64,000 nt of DNA, taken from Paragonimus westermani (taxonomy: Eukaryota > Platyhelminthes > Trematoda > Plagiorchiida > Troglotrematidae). How positions within the stretch are numbered: the stretch's first letter is position 1; every line of letters begins with the position of its first letter. The stretch spans positions 1-64,000 of the forward strand of contig QNGE01000285.1 in NCBI GenBank assembly GCA_008508345.1, given 5' to 3'. The notes under the pieces were generated by a model. That model saw only the letters and a program-made list of their open reading frames with translations. It did not search any database and was not told where the DNA came from. The translations under genes and the position numbers were made by a program. Below, one piece after another: positions 49,698 through 63,637 of this stretch.

Positions 49698-52600
49698 AAA
49701 CGAAAACTAGTCCAGAAAGCCATTCCCCTGAATTGAAATGGTGACCATGCAGGGATGCACTAAGCATACACAGGCACCTAAACACACGGCAAACAATACC
49801 TTAACTGTCACATTACTTGATGGGACAGTCAGACTACACATATGCACACCAAACTGACTAAGTCAGAATCATCGTTCAGACATTAACTACTCACCTGAAC
49901 ACTATTGATCCAGTTTGTCGACGACTGAACGGGTAGATTTAACGTTAATGTAACACTGACTATTGGTGCCTGAGATAGTGGTGCGTTGGACTGTTTATAC
50001 AATAAAATTCGTGAAATACTTCAAGGTACCTGAGTTTACGACCTACGTCATATGACGATTTAACAACTCGTGAATGGAGCAGAAGTGATCGTACATGAAT
50101 TTTGTTGCTGCGTAGAACGATTCTTCCAAGTAGCCTGTACTTCAACGTTTTTTAACCTCAGCGAAAATAATTTTAGAACAGTGGAAGATGTTTACTAATT
50201 CATAGTTAAGTTGATTAGTAGAATCGTTCAAATTCAAATGTGTTGTGCCATATTCTTAGATATTCCGATCCCAGAAAGAAAAGACTAATCGTTTTGCACA
50301 TGATTGGTATGCCAAACAACTCAAGATTGTACTAGACCTGCCAGTTCGCTTCCCGTAGACATGAAAGATAATGAGATCACTCTAACTTACTGAACCATGG
50401 AGAGAAACGTTACGTTGTTAGTAACATCTAGCCAGGAATATTGAAGTTTCTTTCTCATAAATTGATGCCTGAAGCCAATGATGAGTACAATGAGGCCGTG
50501 ATTGCCTAAGGAAGCTATTAGTGCTTTACATTGTTATTTGTTTACAACTGACTGTTTACAGCTGACTGAACACAGACGTATTAATAGACATGGAATATGT
50601 GCAGCATTGAACTGTCGATTAAGGTTCAATTACGCCTGAGGCAGACAAAATCTTGAAGGTGTCTTTTGTTTCATAATATTTATTTACCACAAGGTGTCGT
50701 GGAACCATGCAGTGGTCATCAGGCATTTGGGAGACCGCCGATTTTTACCGTGCTTCAAATAATTTCAAATTATACCGAACACTCGGAACTAATAGGGTTA
50801 GTCTAAACCGAATGCCCAACAGGAGTTCAATTGGGTAAGGGGGATGGGAAATTCGAACACCGCTGTACGTAATTTCAGAACTAAGAAAATGTCAACAAAC
50901 AGTAATTGAGTGCCGAGAGATTAAAATCCTAAAGATCCATGAAACTTTGACCCTAAAGATTTGTTAATCGTGCCTGAGAGATGAATAAGTAGATATACTA
51001 CCTTGTAGCAGAAATCTGATTGTGAAGTTTGCCCGACCAAAAGTCCCCGTGGATTCCTCAAAGCAGTCTTGGAATGTCTGAACATATTTTCGGTTATGCT
51101 CACGGCCAGCATACTGTCCATTTTTATATTCCATCAGGAATGTGAACAGGTGAGTCTCAGTCACTGGGAGACTTTGAGTCTTGAAACAATGGACACCCTA
51201 GACAGTCCATATATTGAAACCGAAAAAATAACTTGTCTTCCTCACAAAGCACCCATTCACAAGAATCTAGAAAAAAGTACTAGCAGTTAGATTAGAAATG
51301 GATATGAATTACTCCAAAGCGTTGTATTGAACTTGTATATCAACCTAGTGAGAGACACTGTATACAATTAACGGCTGTATTTATAAAATTTTGCAGCTAT
51401 TCGCTGATAGTAAGCAACAGGCAGACCCTAAGTTGGAGCATTCGTAGGTCATGAGACATTAGTTAACATATACTTAAATATCTGTAATTCTCTGTAATTA
51501 ATATATTCAGAGAACTTATACGACCGAATTCATAAGTTTGATGTACTTGACCAAATTCTATTCTAGAAGATCATGCTTTTCAGCTGTCTCCAAAATTCAC
51601 ATGTTCGACGAGCGTGGAAGTGAATTGAACACACACACGCACCGTAAACCCACCCTTGTGCAGTTACGTCTCCGAGAGTGCTCGTATTTCTGATCCTCAT
51701 TAGCAGATAGTGATTCACTCCAAGTTTTCGAAGAAACTCACGCGCGCACAAGTGTGTCCCAAATTCCAACGGGTAAAACTAACTGAAGTATAGACAGCGT
51801 GAGCATACGGTCACAACAGCGTGAACAAAACACTGTCAGTCTGTTCTCCTTCGAATCAAATCTCGTATCTCAAGTTGTGACGAGTTCACAAGTGCCTTCA
51901 ATTCTACGAAATCTACCATATCTATAGTGAAACTTCAAGTGTAATGAGTCTTTCGACGTTCAATGGGAAGAAAACGAGCATGAAGAGAGAAGGTGTGTTT
52001 TCATTCCGAAATTTGCCTGTGCTAAGCGTCATTTAAAAAATAATTTAAAAGTGCAAAATTCATCCGATTACAAAACTGAGTCTATTTTGCTGAAATGTAT
52101 GCAACTACAGTTCCGTGGTACGGATGTGTTTGGTTACAATTGTCTCAAGACTCTGTAAGCTGACATTTGTAACTTGACAGCTATTAACGAGACCCAGTGT
52201 GTATTCGTTCATCTGCTGCTTGAATGCGCCAACAGCAGTTTGTGTCTCTTACACGTAAGCAACCACCTAATGCGCAGTCCCCAGTGAAGCGCACCACTGT
52301 AGACTTGTTTATTTGGACGTTTAATTAATTTGGCTGCTTCAGAGCTATATAACTTACGATGGCCGAATGTGCGGAGTGTAACTCGTTCAGCGCACCTATC
52401 CCTCACTATCAATATTGCTACACACGAGCACGTGAACAATTCTAATATAAGCTAACGCGATTCAATGGTAAAGATAACCTGGAAACTGAACTCAGTGTTT
52501 CTTTTGCCTGAACACCATACAAATGATTCCACAACCTTATCACCAATGACATTCAGATCAACTTCGGCTCGAATGCTCCAGTACAGCTGCCAACACGTTT

Positions 52601-53008
52601 GTTTCAGAGTATTCTTCCAAATTCGATAAGACAGTTCTTTTGCAAATTTTATGGTCAGCATACCGAGAATAGGTAGTTTGCAAGTTGGCAGCATTTTATC
52701 TTCTTGCTCCGGCTTTTGAAATGATTGGCTGGTGTTACACAATTCAACAATAAGAAGAGCGTTTGTCTGGTTTGAGTTATGAGACTTAGTTACATAACAC
52801 TGATCACGTGAGTTGTGCGAAGTTTGCTGAAGAAAAGTCACATCTGTGCACGCATTTTATCCTCGGTTTGTCTGCTCAACCATGTAAGTTTCAATGTTTT
52901 GACTGGCCGTCTTTAGGTGCACAGTGGTGGCGGGTGTAGACAAACTACAATGGCCTCTGCAATTGGTGGTATACGGCGTTTGACCTGACTGGATTGTATC
53001 CCACGTAT
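49698..53008. other. no identifiable feature
   Basis: AT-rich. A 129-codon minus-strand frame (52452-52841) and a few shorter ones show no recognisable domain. Confidence 0.4.
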
Positions 53009-53629
53009 TCAATAGATTGGCTTGAACGGATCCGGTTGATTTATCAGGTGGTTTGACTCGACCAAATACGCAGCAACTGCAGATGAACAGAACCTTATCG
53101 ATCCTCGCGTTAGCCACACCGGTTGATGTTCCCGAACGCGTTGAGATAATGGCCGTGTTGTGCGGTCTATGTAGCTTGTTTCACAGAAACAAAAGAAATG
53201 GTGAACACAAAGAGAGGCGGCATGAACAGGCAATATATCTGTCAACTGAGAGCGCAACACTGATTTGGAGGTAAACTGAACGCGTAGTTGAGCTGCGATG
53301 TGTTTTTTTATCAATTGCGATATGAAGCATCTTAGTTACGCTTTCAGCAACGCCATCATCCTAGAAGGACAAGGAAATATAAATGCTCTTTTTGTTTATA
53401 GTTGGTCTAACTTAGTGCCCATTAATATATTTTTGTGAGTGAACTGCTCCGGATAGCCATTTTCAACAAGTGTATCAAATATAAACGGTCTCTTCGCCCC
53501 CATGAGGCTGCTCGAGTATATTTTCCTAACCCTGTCTATCGGACGTCGGATTACATTCGTGTTTTGTCCTAGTGGTACAAAGCTATCGAAGTTTGTATGC
53601 TGGCTTGTCCAAGGTGTTTTACGATACAC
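53009..53629 (-). mobile_element. Penelope-like element relic (RT end to GIY-YIG)
   Basis: Minus-strand YRKTPWTSQHTNFDSFVPLG and LVENGYPEQF (53625-53430) match the post-palm block 'YRK.TWTGQYTNFHSFVPL' and the linker. After a frame change, CFCETSYIDRTTRPLSQRVR and EHQPVW match the GIY-YIG endonuclease, with YIG changed to YID. Order and strand are consistent with a single decayed copy. Confidence 0.85.
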
Positions 53630-56600
53630 CCAAATCTATGGGTTTATGAACACTTGAGGGATGGGCCTGAAAGGTGACCGGTTTGTTAACGAAACAACGA
53701 TACCATAGGACAGAATCGTTGAAAGCGGTCCAGCTTGCTCAAGGCTGGATCAGGTTGCATGCTCCTGCCGTGCTCTCAGGTTTAAAGGATGTCCAACATA
53801 AATACGTATATACCTCGAGAAATGGTTGCGGATGACAACTGTTTGCTCCTGACTAGGCCCAATAATTAATCGAAGGAATTCACCTAATGGGTTCATAAGG
53901 TCTGTTCCTTCATTCATTGTTTTAGATATTCTCTATTCTTAAGACAACTCTAAACTTCGAAGTGTTGGAGCCAAAGATATTTATCATCCTCACAACATCT
54001 AATACCTGCCCCCTCTAGACGCTTGACTAATGCAAATCAAACTACCCTAGACACAGAACTATCAACTTCTTATGCATTTCACCTCCGCTCACGCCCATAA
54101 CCAGGCAGAATTATCGCGGCAAATTTTCATTGTTTGTTAACGACTAAGCTCATTAGCTCCAATAATTTTTCAGTAAGAGCGAATACGTTTATTCGCATAG
54201 TTCCCGCTACATTCCGGATGGGTCAGCTGTCTTATGTTTCGTGGATGGTAGAAAAGAATCACTGCACTTGGTATGGGAGTATTCATGCTGAATTATTCCC
54301 TCAACAGACTACTCAGTCTGAAATAATCTGGTTACTGTGCTAGAAAAAAAAACAACGATGCAATTTCGTGTAGTAGGTCTAGTCAGCTTAGAAACTGTTA
54401 TTGAAAAACTGACCTGGTCAACAGCACATGCCAGAAACCGCTACTGGCTCTGCTCCCTAATTTACCGTTCTGGCGGTTAGTTTGGTCACAGTAATGTAAT
54501 TGCAAAAATGGGTTTTCCTCACCTAGTTGTGTACTGTTAGCTCACCCATCCATGCTATCAGCACGACAATTCGGGATTTTATTGAAAACAATCCACCAAA
54601 TGAAAACTACGGTATCCCATGATCGTTCATGCTCATTCTTAATCACAAGGAGTTTGGTAGTTCACCGTGTCCGTGAATAATTGTGGGCGTACAACACAAT
54701 TAGTATGTTGAGGTGGCATGCCGTTCACAGTTTCAGAAAGACGTTCAAAAATTTTACGAAGTAAAAAACAAGATTGACTTCCCTTCTGTATTGAAGATAT
54801 TACATTCGAATGAAAAGGCGGTCACACAACCGTGACTGACATTTACCGTACTAGGGTATTTTGGAACATTCGTGAACATGTCTGCGATCTCATCCTTCAT
54901 CGGAAACCCACACACTGTGTAAGAAATACAATATTGTGAAAGCCAAGATGGAAAACTGTAACCCAATAATTGATTAATCAAGTGTCAGAAAACTTGAGGC
55001 AACAGTTGACTGCGGAAATTAAAGCTGGCCAAACTGACATACCAGGATGTGATTATCATCGACAACCCCCGGATAAAGAGTTTACCAAACTAGCCGTTAA
55101 GGAGCGTCAACATTGCCAATATCGTCAATAGTCTACGGAGTCCATTGAGTCTGAGATAAACAGCAAGATTTACACGCGAATAAGTTAGAATCTGTGACAT
55201 AACCGCCAAAGATTCATAATCAGGTGCTTCCATAAATCCCCCCGATTCAGTGTGGATAACAGTTGACGTCCCTCAATAGTTTGATAGTCTGATTGGTTTA
55301 ATCTACAGATCTTTTATTCATAACATGACAAACATAGACTTGGACAAAACATTACGCGCAATACTAGATTTAACGGGTCACATATCTTACAAATGAGGGT
55401 ACTTAAGTCTTCAGAAACACCTCTTCACAAACGGCTACGTAAACAGTGAAAGATTTTCCCTTACTGAGGAATTCTTGGAGGCAGCTTCGAAACCAGACTG
55501 TCGGAATACGTCAAGGGTAATATTAAGACTGAGTGGGTCATGAGCCGTACAACCATATTTATACCCACATTAACGCTTGGTCACAATACTAACAGGACAT
55601 TAGAACTGGGTTATTGCGACGTAGTTAGACCTACCGCAAGGTAAACTTTGAGGAGCTAGGGACAACATAGCAGAATTGTATGACATAACTTTATCACCGA
55701 GTACGGACTGGATAATCACTGGTAAGCTGTCTTTGAGGAATGCTCTGATGCTGTCAAAAAATATGATCCACTTATTTGTCCAGGACCTAACAAAAAGGTG
55801 TTCCTAAATGCCGTAACAAACATCACATTACGACAAAACGCTTAGCGTGAAACCGATATCAACTTGTAAAGATTGGGTCCGTTATTTATAGAGTAGATCT
55901 AATTGTGCCTTCATCATTGGTTTCGTTATCAACAGCGTCTCACCCGAAACTGGGAGAGAATCCAAACCATTTGTACGGCGAAGTCGCAGTAAGCGCCATG
56001 AGTATGATGAACGCTTATAGGTACATAAGGTTATGGGTTTTAAGGAACGAGGAAGATCAAACGCTTATTCCTTTTTGCCTGAGTCTTTCTGGGAGAATAA
56101 AACTGTCGGACTTTTTGAAGACATGGAAAACAGTTGTAGGATCAGAAGACAGCAGGTAGCATGTAGTATGTCTCAACATACTGATACAACGGATAAACAA
56201 AATCAGACAGCAACGAAAAGTTGACCCTCGCCCGTATGGGCAGTCGGCAAAAGAAAGCATACATTCGCAGAGAGACACGTGTTTTTCTAGTTACTTATGG
56301 GACTGCGGTAAGTGGGTGCCGGATGATAGACTGGTATTTCATACATCGTTCTTGAGTCACCTGTGACCACAGAGTTAGGAAATGCGTTCCAAATTGTACG
56401 TACTTCAACCAACTAGAAGTGCTGTCTGCATAGTTACATCACGATTTGCCATTTATTGTTCATTTTTGATCACTAAGAGATAGTCTGTTGGTGGGTAACA
56501 CGCTCATGTACATACTTCTATAAATCAAGGTTATGCCTTTCTGTCACATGTTTGCACACAATTGACCAATGCCTTACTGGTACCTGTTCTTCTGAGTCAG

Positions 56601-57140
56601 ATTACATCGTGACCTCACGGCTCTCTTTAGCTGCTTCAAACTGTTGTGAAATTTATAGTCACGGACCAGCAGACTGATAATATTCTTGCTTAACAGTACG
56701 TACATAACTGTACATGGCCTTATTCTTCAGATCAAACAGAAAGTTGATCAAATAAATCAACCCGAAAGTGATTGTGACAAATTAGAATTTGGACGTAGTT
56801 GCTGATGCATTAATGTTCGGCTTTGATGTCATCGGTAGTTTAGAAGTCTTGAGCCATCAAATAAGTTAGAACCTCTACAGCACTTTCGAAGCGTTCCTAG
56901 TTAGTTGACCGTTGGCTAAAAGAACTTAACGGATTAAAAAATACCGAATTGAGACAAACCTAATTAATAATGTGATTTCGATACTTGTCGGTGGCGTTGG
57001 TAAGCTTCAGCGCGAACTGTTCGTGAATACCTATTTGGCCAGTCAGTATACTGGGACAACTGATGGATATCAAGTGACACAGTGGTTTGGGTGAGCAACT
57101 GAGCTCAAATACGAAATTTTTGGGTTCACAACCTGGATTC
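53630..57140. other. no identifiable feature
   Basis: AT-rich with short frames only; nothing recognised. Confidence 0.4.
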
Positions 57141-57212
57141 CTGGTTCAGCTGGCAGAGCACTTACCACGTCTGGGTACGCTGTGCCTGTCAGTGGTTCGA
57201 ATTTGACGGAAT
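57141..57212 (+). repeat. tRNA-like sequence (SINE head or tRNA pseudogene)
   Basis: GGTTCAGCTGGCAGAGCA (57143-57160) resembles a tRNA D-arm/A box, and GTGGTTCGAATTT (57192-57204) a T-arm/B box, at tRNA spacing. Between them TTACC/GGTAC can form a 5-bp stem around a 7-nt loop (acgtctg). Position 33 of that loop is C, not U, and the acceptor and T stems do not pair well, so it is not a functional tRNA. Confidence 0.5.
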
Positions 57213-60200
57213 TTTAAATTTTTCCTGATTGGATCTGCTCTAAACTTATCGAATCTGCCCCACCACTTTAAAAATTCACAATCATAACCATCTTCGAGGG
57301 TGGGCAAGCAAGCTGCCAACCGATCGCTTTGCGTTTAGCGGTCTCTGAGGAACTGATGAGCTTGTTTGGCGACTTCGTCCAGGCAAAAGGGCAATTCATT
57401 GAGCTTATCATGGTGTTGTGACAAAACTATGAAGAACTGTCAAGCGTCACAAATCTGATGATTGTGCGTTAGTCTGGATCAGGGTCACTGGCGTACGATT
57501 AACCACTAACGTAATCTAAATAAAAGTTTTTAGAGTGTTCAGTTAAATTGATAACTATCACTTCATGCTATCTGTTGATGGGTTACCAAATAGCGATATT
57601 TTATAGTACTGTCCTACACTCACACCACGGAAACAGGTCTCCCTGGAGCAATTATTTTTCTTTCAAAAATTTGAACAAAACAGTTGGAAAACAGACAATC
57701 GTAGATGCAAGCATTTTGAATCGACTCAGTAGCAAATTTATAGCAAGGACCGTTTTTTTACGGTAAACGATTAGGGGGTGAAGTGTATAGTCAATCGGTG
57801 AATTAGGAAGAGCCACTAATTTCAGGGTAAGGTCAAAACAATTGTTCCTAAACTGACAGAGTTGAATTCGATCGATTAATTGAGACCGTCTAAGCAAACC
57901 GTAAGAACCCTGGATCAGGTTGATTCACCAGAATTCTGGATATACAAGATAACATGATCGGTGGTCAGGATTTGTTTAGCGACTGTGGACACTGGTTATT
58001 TGCTTGATTTATCGACATTGCCTTTCTTCAGTAACATGGACTTCTGCACCCATTTAAGCGCATATTTTCTTACTATGGATATCAGATATCTGTTGGTTCT
58101 GCCTATGTAACCTTCTTTGTAATTACGTACAAATTAATGGACACAATATGAGGTGGCGCCGACAGGCTGGTCTCTTTTGATTGAAGTCACAGGTAGCTTC
58201 TGGATCCATGCCATCGTACGAAATCCGGCTAAGTTAACTGCTAGTTTGATCGACTCTGTTAGTTTATACGTTGTTTTATGCAGCTTTACTTACCTTTAAA
58301 GAGTAGCTCTAGATAAAGCTTCCTTAGTTCTTATAGCGGCTACTGTCGTTTACTTATATTAAGTACTATTGAGCCCAGCTGTCAGGGTAATCTTGTCTGC
58401 GCAACCAAAAGGGTTTGATCAGAGTCGTAGGTACTCATCCTGGCTGACCTGTCGTATTACGCATCGGACTGGTGGGTAATTTGTTGAGAGGTTTCTGACT
58501 GGAATCTCTGTATGGTGAACCACACATGATCATCTCAACAGAGAATGTTATCGATCGCTTGGAAGTCCACTGGTGATGGGTATCGAAAAATGTACATCTA
58601 ATTCACACCGTCAAATGCTACAAATGTTAAAAGGTGGGAGATATGGGGGTTTCCAAACGTCTTCGTGACTCTATTCAAACCGTGACCTTGTCAACTATAT
58701 GATCTGTCCTATATCAGACAAAGGCACTTCAACAAATACATCCGTTAATGCCTTCTGCCTGTCCATGTAGCCTCTAAGCTTTGCGATCAATTTTAGGCCG
58801 GGTGTGTTTTGTAAAAGCAGTGCTCCTGAAAACAGTTTAAAAATACTACACAGAAAACGTTGCCAAATATAACCAGCGGTTTTTTACGTTGCGCATGGGA
58901 ATGAAGATGATCTCTACATATCCGCTCCTGTCTCTCTCCTGCCTCAGAAATAAATTTTGTTAGACGATTGATGAATATGGGGAAAAAGTTGACGGAAGTC
59001 ACTGAAGGCGCGTGTGAAAAAAACCACGGATGCGCGGGCCTATCATCAACCTATAGGGAAACATACACTAGCAGCATGGAGACAAATGTACCCATTTGAT
59101 GAGCTGTGGGAAAGGTTTGAAATGAGGGCTAGGGGACTTTTAGTGGTGACTTTCTCACAAAAATGAGTTTTGCAAACTCAACCTTTGCGTGTCTTGGCCT
59201 TGGCCAGAAAGTTGGGCACCGGACCCCAATATTAGCGGATATTAACTACACAAGGATTTACATAGAAGTGGTCGCGTGCGCACTTCACGCTCGAGTTTCA
59301 TAGAATGAACCACCAGATGTTCACTGTCGTTTGGACCGAGGAGGCTTGTTAGCAGATTGCTTTTTGTGTGAGAACTTTGCAGGTGCAAATAGGATTTCCC
59401 ATAAGGTATCTGTAAAGCAGTAAATATTAATAACATTTCCTCAGTCACTTTGTCCAAGTGTCTTTCTTGGAACCACAGACATTCTGGTGACTTGTATCCT
59501 CACCTTATATAAACACCAGCAACAAATGATCGAACCCTTCATATTTACGTGGCCTTCTGATTGTTTTAAAGCAAGTGTAATGATGCATGTGACTTACAGT
59601 TGACGACAGACCCGGTCACGTGATCATGGCCCCGAAGTGATAGGAGAGTTCTTGTGTCTCACCTCGAGACAATCGAACACATGTGAACATTATTTAGAAA
59701 ACTAGTGAAGCTGAGTGTTTGCATATGATAATTCACTCCTGCGTGATGCAGAGTGAATCGCACTGAGGGTAACATGGTTGCTACACCAAAGCGTGATCGT
59801 AGAGCAAACTCTGACAGTAGTCAGGGTATACACTACTGCCGTGTTCTAAAAAGAGCCAAACTCGAGCCTAATTGAACGATTTATGAGAATGCGACAGCTA
59901 CGATCGATTTTGTATGGGCCACAATGTCTGACAGTGTTATAAATGGTGGACAGATATTTTCACACAGAAGAATGAGAGGTCAATCGCTAGCGTGTTGCTG
60001 CCTCTTTTTTTAACCAGAAAGTTAAGATGTTTCATGTTCTCGAGTACACCGATGGAGAATTGGTCGTAAAGATTATCAGTGAAATGCAGCATACTAAGGT
60101 GAACTATTTTGACGCAGTGGGAGGATGTGCTGCTTCACTCGTAGGTACACACAACGATAAGTAAGGGAGCTAGTTGGACATACAAATGTATGAAGAAATA

Positions 60201-60649
60201 TGATAAACTGTGAGATTACGTTAATTAGGTTGACAGTGGAAATTTTGGTCCAGTTTACTCTGGTCTACGTGACGATCTGTGAGAATTGTGAACACTCAAA
60301 TCGTCAGTCATTAACATGGATTTAAGCATTGGGCTTCACAGTGAGATTGTCCTAGCTAGAGCTCGCTGTTTATATAATAGCCTGGTAATTTGTAACCCAG
60401 TTTTAAAACAGTACCCAAAAGACCGCCTTTTGGTGGCTGAGGAATTTGTGTCTTTAATTGGAGGCGGATACCATAAAGGCTTGTAGTTCATTGAGAATTG
60501 GACCGCTGATGGTGTGACTCTTCATAAGAATTCACATTGAGTCCACCTGATGCACTTAGGGCCACAGATTTGAACCTTATGGTTAAGAGCTCTATCGGTT
60601 TTAGCTCAGGGCAAAGGTATGTATAATATTTCCTATTTGAAGAAGTACA
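57213..60649. other. intergenic with one dispersed-repeat fragment
   Basis: 59841-59912 (GTGTTCTAAAAAGAGCC, then GAGAATGCGACAGCTACGAT) aligns with 36061-36117 in a QARS1 intron. No gene is recognised. Confidence 0.4.
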
Positions 60650-60835
60650 TTGCATTTGACTTTGTGGGGCCATCTCAATAAAATCGCCACTAGCTTCTCT
60701 CTAGGAGATTCGATGTCACCCATGTTTTTTGTCATGATTACAGAAGTTGCAGACAGACTCAGTATTCCGAATCAACGAATTAAAAACACGCACATCAGTA
60801 TGTGGTTTGGAAATTTATGTATTATCAGATGTTGA
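60650..60835 (+). mobile_element. possible reverse-transcriptase motif B remnant
   Basis: FSLGDSMSPMFFVMI resembles the RT motif 'G..QGDSMSPLLF'. No other RT motif is readable around it, so the assignment is weak. Confidence 0.25.
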
Positions 60836-63220
60836 AGCTTTTATGACAGTATATACTGCAGCCTATCGTCGACACAATGCGCCTAAATTGATTGGATTTA
60901 GTTCAATCTGAAGAGATAAGTTGGAAATATTACTACGGAAGAATTAGTGACAGGAACAATAGTCATATTCTCAAACTGTGTTTTATCAGTCACTTTACAA
61001 TACGGCTTCGAGAGCTCAGATGTAACAGAACCGAATCCGCTCGCCCACTATTTCCGACAGCTGCCTATGGAATTCATCAAATGCGTGAGTTTCTGGCTTT
61101 TAGCTGAACTTTTTGTTCAATTGATACAACACAGGCGCCTGCAGCTCTCACCGCAAGATCTAATCAACTTCACATTGACTAGATGAAATTTTATAACTTC
61201 CTGTGATACAATATCCTCCGCAAGCTTATTAATACAGTGACTTGTTAAGTGCATAGTTTATTTGGACATTCGTTTACTCATTTATCCGGAAGTCTACCAG
61301 TCAAAGCCCTGAATGGTCAACGTAAAAAAGAGCAATGTATACACACACAACCTTACATGAAAAAAGTTTAGTCACAGCGCATTCCATCTGCAATTTCAAT
61401 CATTTTTGCAGCAAAAAAAATAAAATCTGTCACATCACGCAAAACACCAATCACTTGAATGGACATGAAGTATCTTCGGTCAAGACAGTGAACTAATAAT
61501 CATCCGCCTAAGAACAATCAGAAAGTCAGTGTCTCGAAAAACGCAATCAAGCATGCTAATGAAGAACAGCCGAATTTGAAACAGTTCGAAAAAATGATTC
61601 TTCGGATCCTCGTTTTTCAGCCAAAATTTAAACATCAGAAGATTAATCAGTCGCACACGGTTATTTATAGTCATCAATAACGAAAAACGGTAACTTTTTC
61701 TGATATGCCTAAAACCAGCCGGGAAGTCGTAAGTTGAAAACAATCCACAGATATCTGGCAGTGATGTTTATCAGCAGCGTTATGCTTCCTATAGAGAATC
61801 TTCTAATGGCGAGAAAATAAGCTGGGCGATTTACCGGTAATCAGAAGTTTCGGATACTTTCGAAAATAAAAGTGCGGTCAAGTGTGAGTGCTGTTCAACG
61901 TGAATTTAGACAAATGTTTGGTAACATACAGGGATGTTTATTATAGAGGTCATCGAAGGCACGGAAGCCTAAGAGAGTGTAACTGTAGTCAACGGTTACC
62001 AACTTCCTCGAGTCCATGCGAGCCGATTTTGCATCGGTCTAGTTGGCTAACGTCGGTGGCTATGCGAACTGCTCAGACAAAGGGGCAAGTTACGACCAAA
62101 AACAACTGATCACAATTAGCCTTGATCATTGACTGCGGTGACTCTGTTTGTCTTCAACTTACCGTTCTACTAGGATTGACAAGTGCAGCACTCTGTAAAA
62201 CATTACTTCCGTAATACTGACGGATGAATACTGTATTGATACTATCGGAACACTGTGATGTTATACGTTTTACTTGCTTCAGTCGATCCCAAATCTGTAA
62301 CTTTTTAGCCTGATCAGAAATTGCACTCCAACAAAGAATATTTTTACCGACGGCTCACTGGATGTTCTAGTTAGCCATCTTCTGATAATGCGATTACGGA
62401 AGTGGAAAAGTTATTCAACCAGCATTATATCAGTTAGTTTTTATCGGACTCGTAACATTTTATATGAAATACCAGATAAGTGATTTTATGCAAGCAGTTA
62501 GTAGAATTTGATGACCATACTGCATTACTCCGTACGCTTTTGCCTTACCAGCGCACATCTTAATTTCTGTTCTGAAATCGGAATCTGAACCAAAATTGTA
62601 TCATGGGGATGCTGTCAAATGTTTTGTTTTAGACCCGTAGGCCTATCGTGTAACCAACGTAGTTGCAATAGTGGTAGTTCAACCCGAGTGCTGTTCATTT
62701 GATGGATGGAAACGGAGTGCCCACTGGATCATTGAATGACGTACCTGTCTCTGCACCATTACGAACGCCGCTAGCCACGATCTCAGATGGGCTTGCCTTC
62801 TCAACGTACTGCCATCACACGACGTAGATGAAATTGATGATAACGAATTATTCCCTGTTTGAAAACAGATGTTCACCAAAATGCGCTAGCAGAAAAGACA
62901 CGGAAAGTCCGAAATACACGATTTGTTTATTGGTATGATAGGCGCCATGGTAGACAACCATCTGCTAGCAACAAAACTTGGTCTTCAAGCGGAAGCTACT
63001 ATGCCAAGTAATCAACTCCTTTGTGTGCACACTTGTGCTCTGTATTTAGTTCGACCGTTTTGTTCAGCCCCATTATGTAAACACCAAAAATAGATCAGTG
63101 CAGAGAGAAGACATGTTGCGATATGTCAACGTTTCGTTTACTCTCACTATTCTCGAACATAAAACATGTGGGCTATATATGACAGGCAAATCTACAGACA
63201 GGGGACGGACACGCCTACAG
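60836..63220. other. no identifiable feature
   Basis: Short frames, none recognisable, including an 87-codon minus-strand frame at 61480-61743. Confidence 0.4.
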
Positions 63221-63637
63221 TCATACTACGCAATATGTCGTCAACACGACGGCAACCGTAGGGGTTTCCTCAACCACTTTTGTGCATACACCACCGTCTG
63301 GTATGCTATGATCAACAAAGCTTCGCTTTGAGATGTAATTGCGTAATAATATTTTGAGTGAGCTAAGTTGGTCAATTTGGTGACCTGTTGTGTGGTGTCT
63401 GGCCATTCCTGAGATTGTCTTGAGTTGCTTTAACCAGTTCGGAACGTGTTCCGCTGCTCGCTGAGATAGTTGCAGATCTGTTCTGTCCATGTAAACGCTC
63501 CTGCAACTGTGAGTGAATTTGTAGACAACGTGAGAGTTAGAATAGTCAGACAGATTGCGTTCCCGAATGTGTAGGATTGACCTTTGGTGGTTTGAAGCAA
63601 CCGTAATTGAGCAGCTGTGATGGAAATCTCGATTCAC
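63221..63637 (-). mobile_element. Penelope-like element relic (GIY-YIG region)
   Basis: Minus-strand CSITVASNHQRSILHIRERN and SHVVYKFTHSCRSVYMDRTD, then LQLSQRAAEHVPNWL, match the endonuclease 'SHVVYKF.C.C...YIGRT.R.LS.R..EH.P.WL'. YIG is altered to YMD. A single 138-codon frame covers it. Upstream RT is not readable. Confidence 0.8.

Noticed and set aside
52452..52841. 129-codon minus-strand frame
   Set aside because: No motif; not in a position expected for the neighbouring Penelope relic.
57141..57212. Functional tRNA gene
   Set aside because: C at position 33 of the anticodon loop and poorly paired acceptor and T stems; kept only as tRNA-like repeat.
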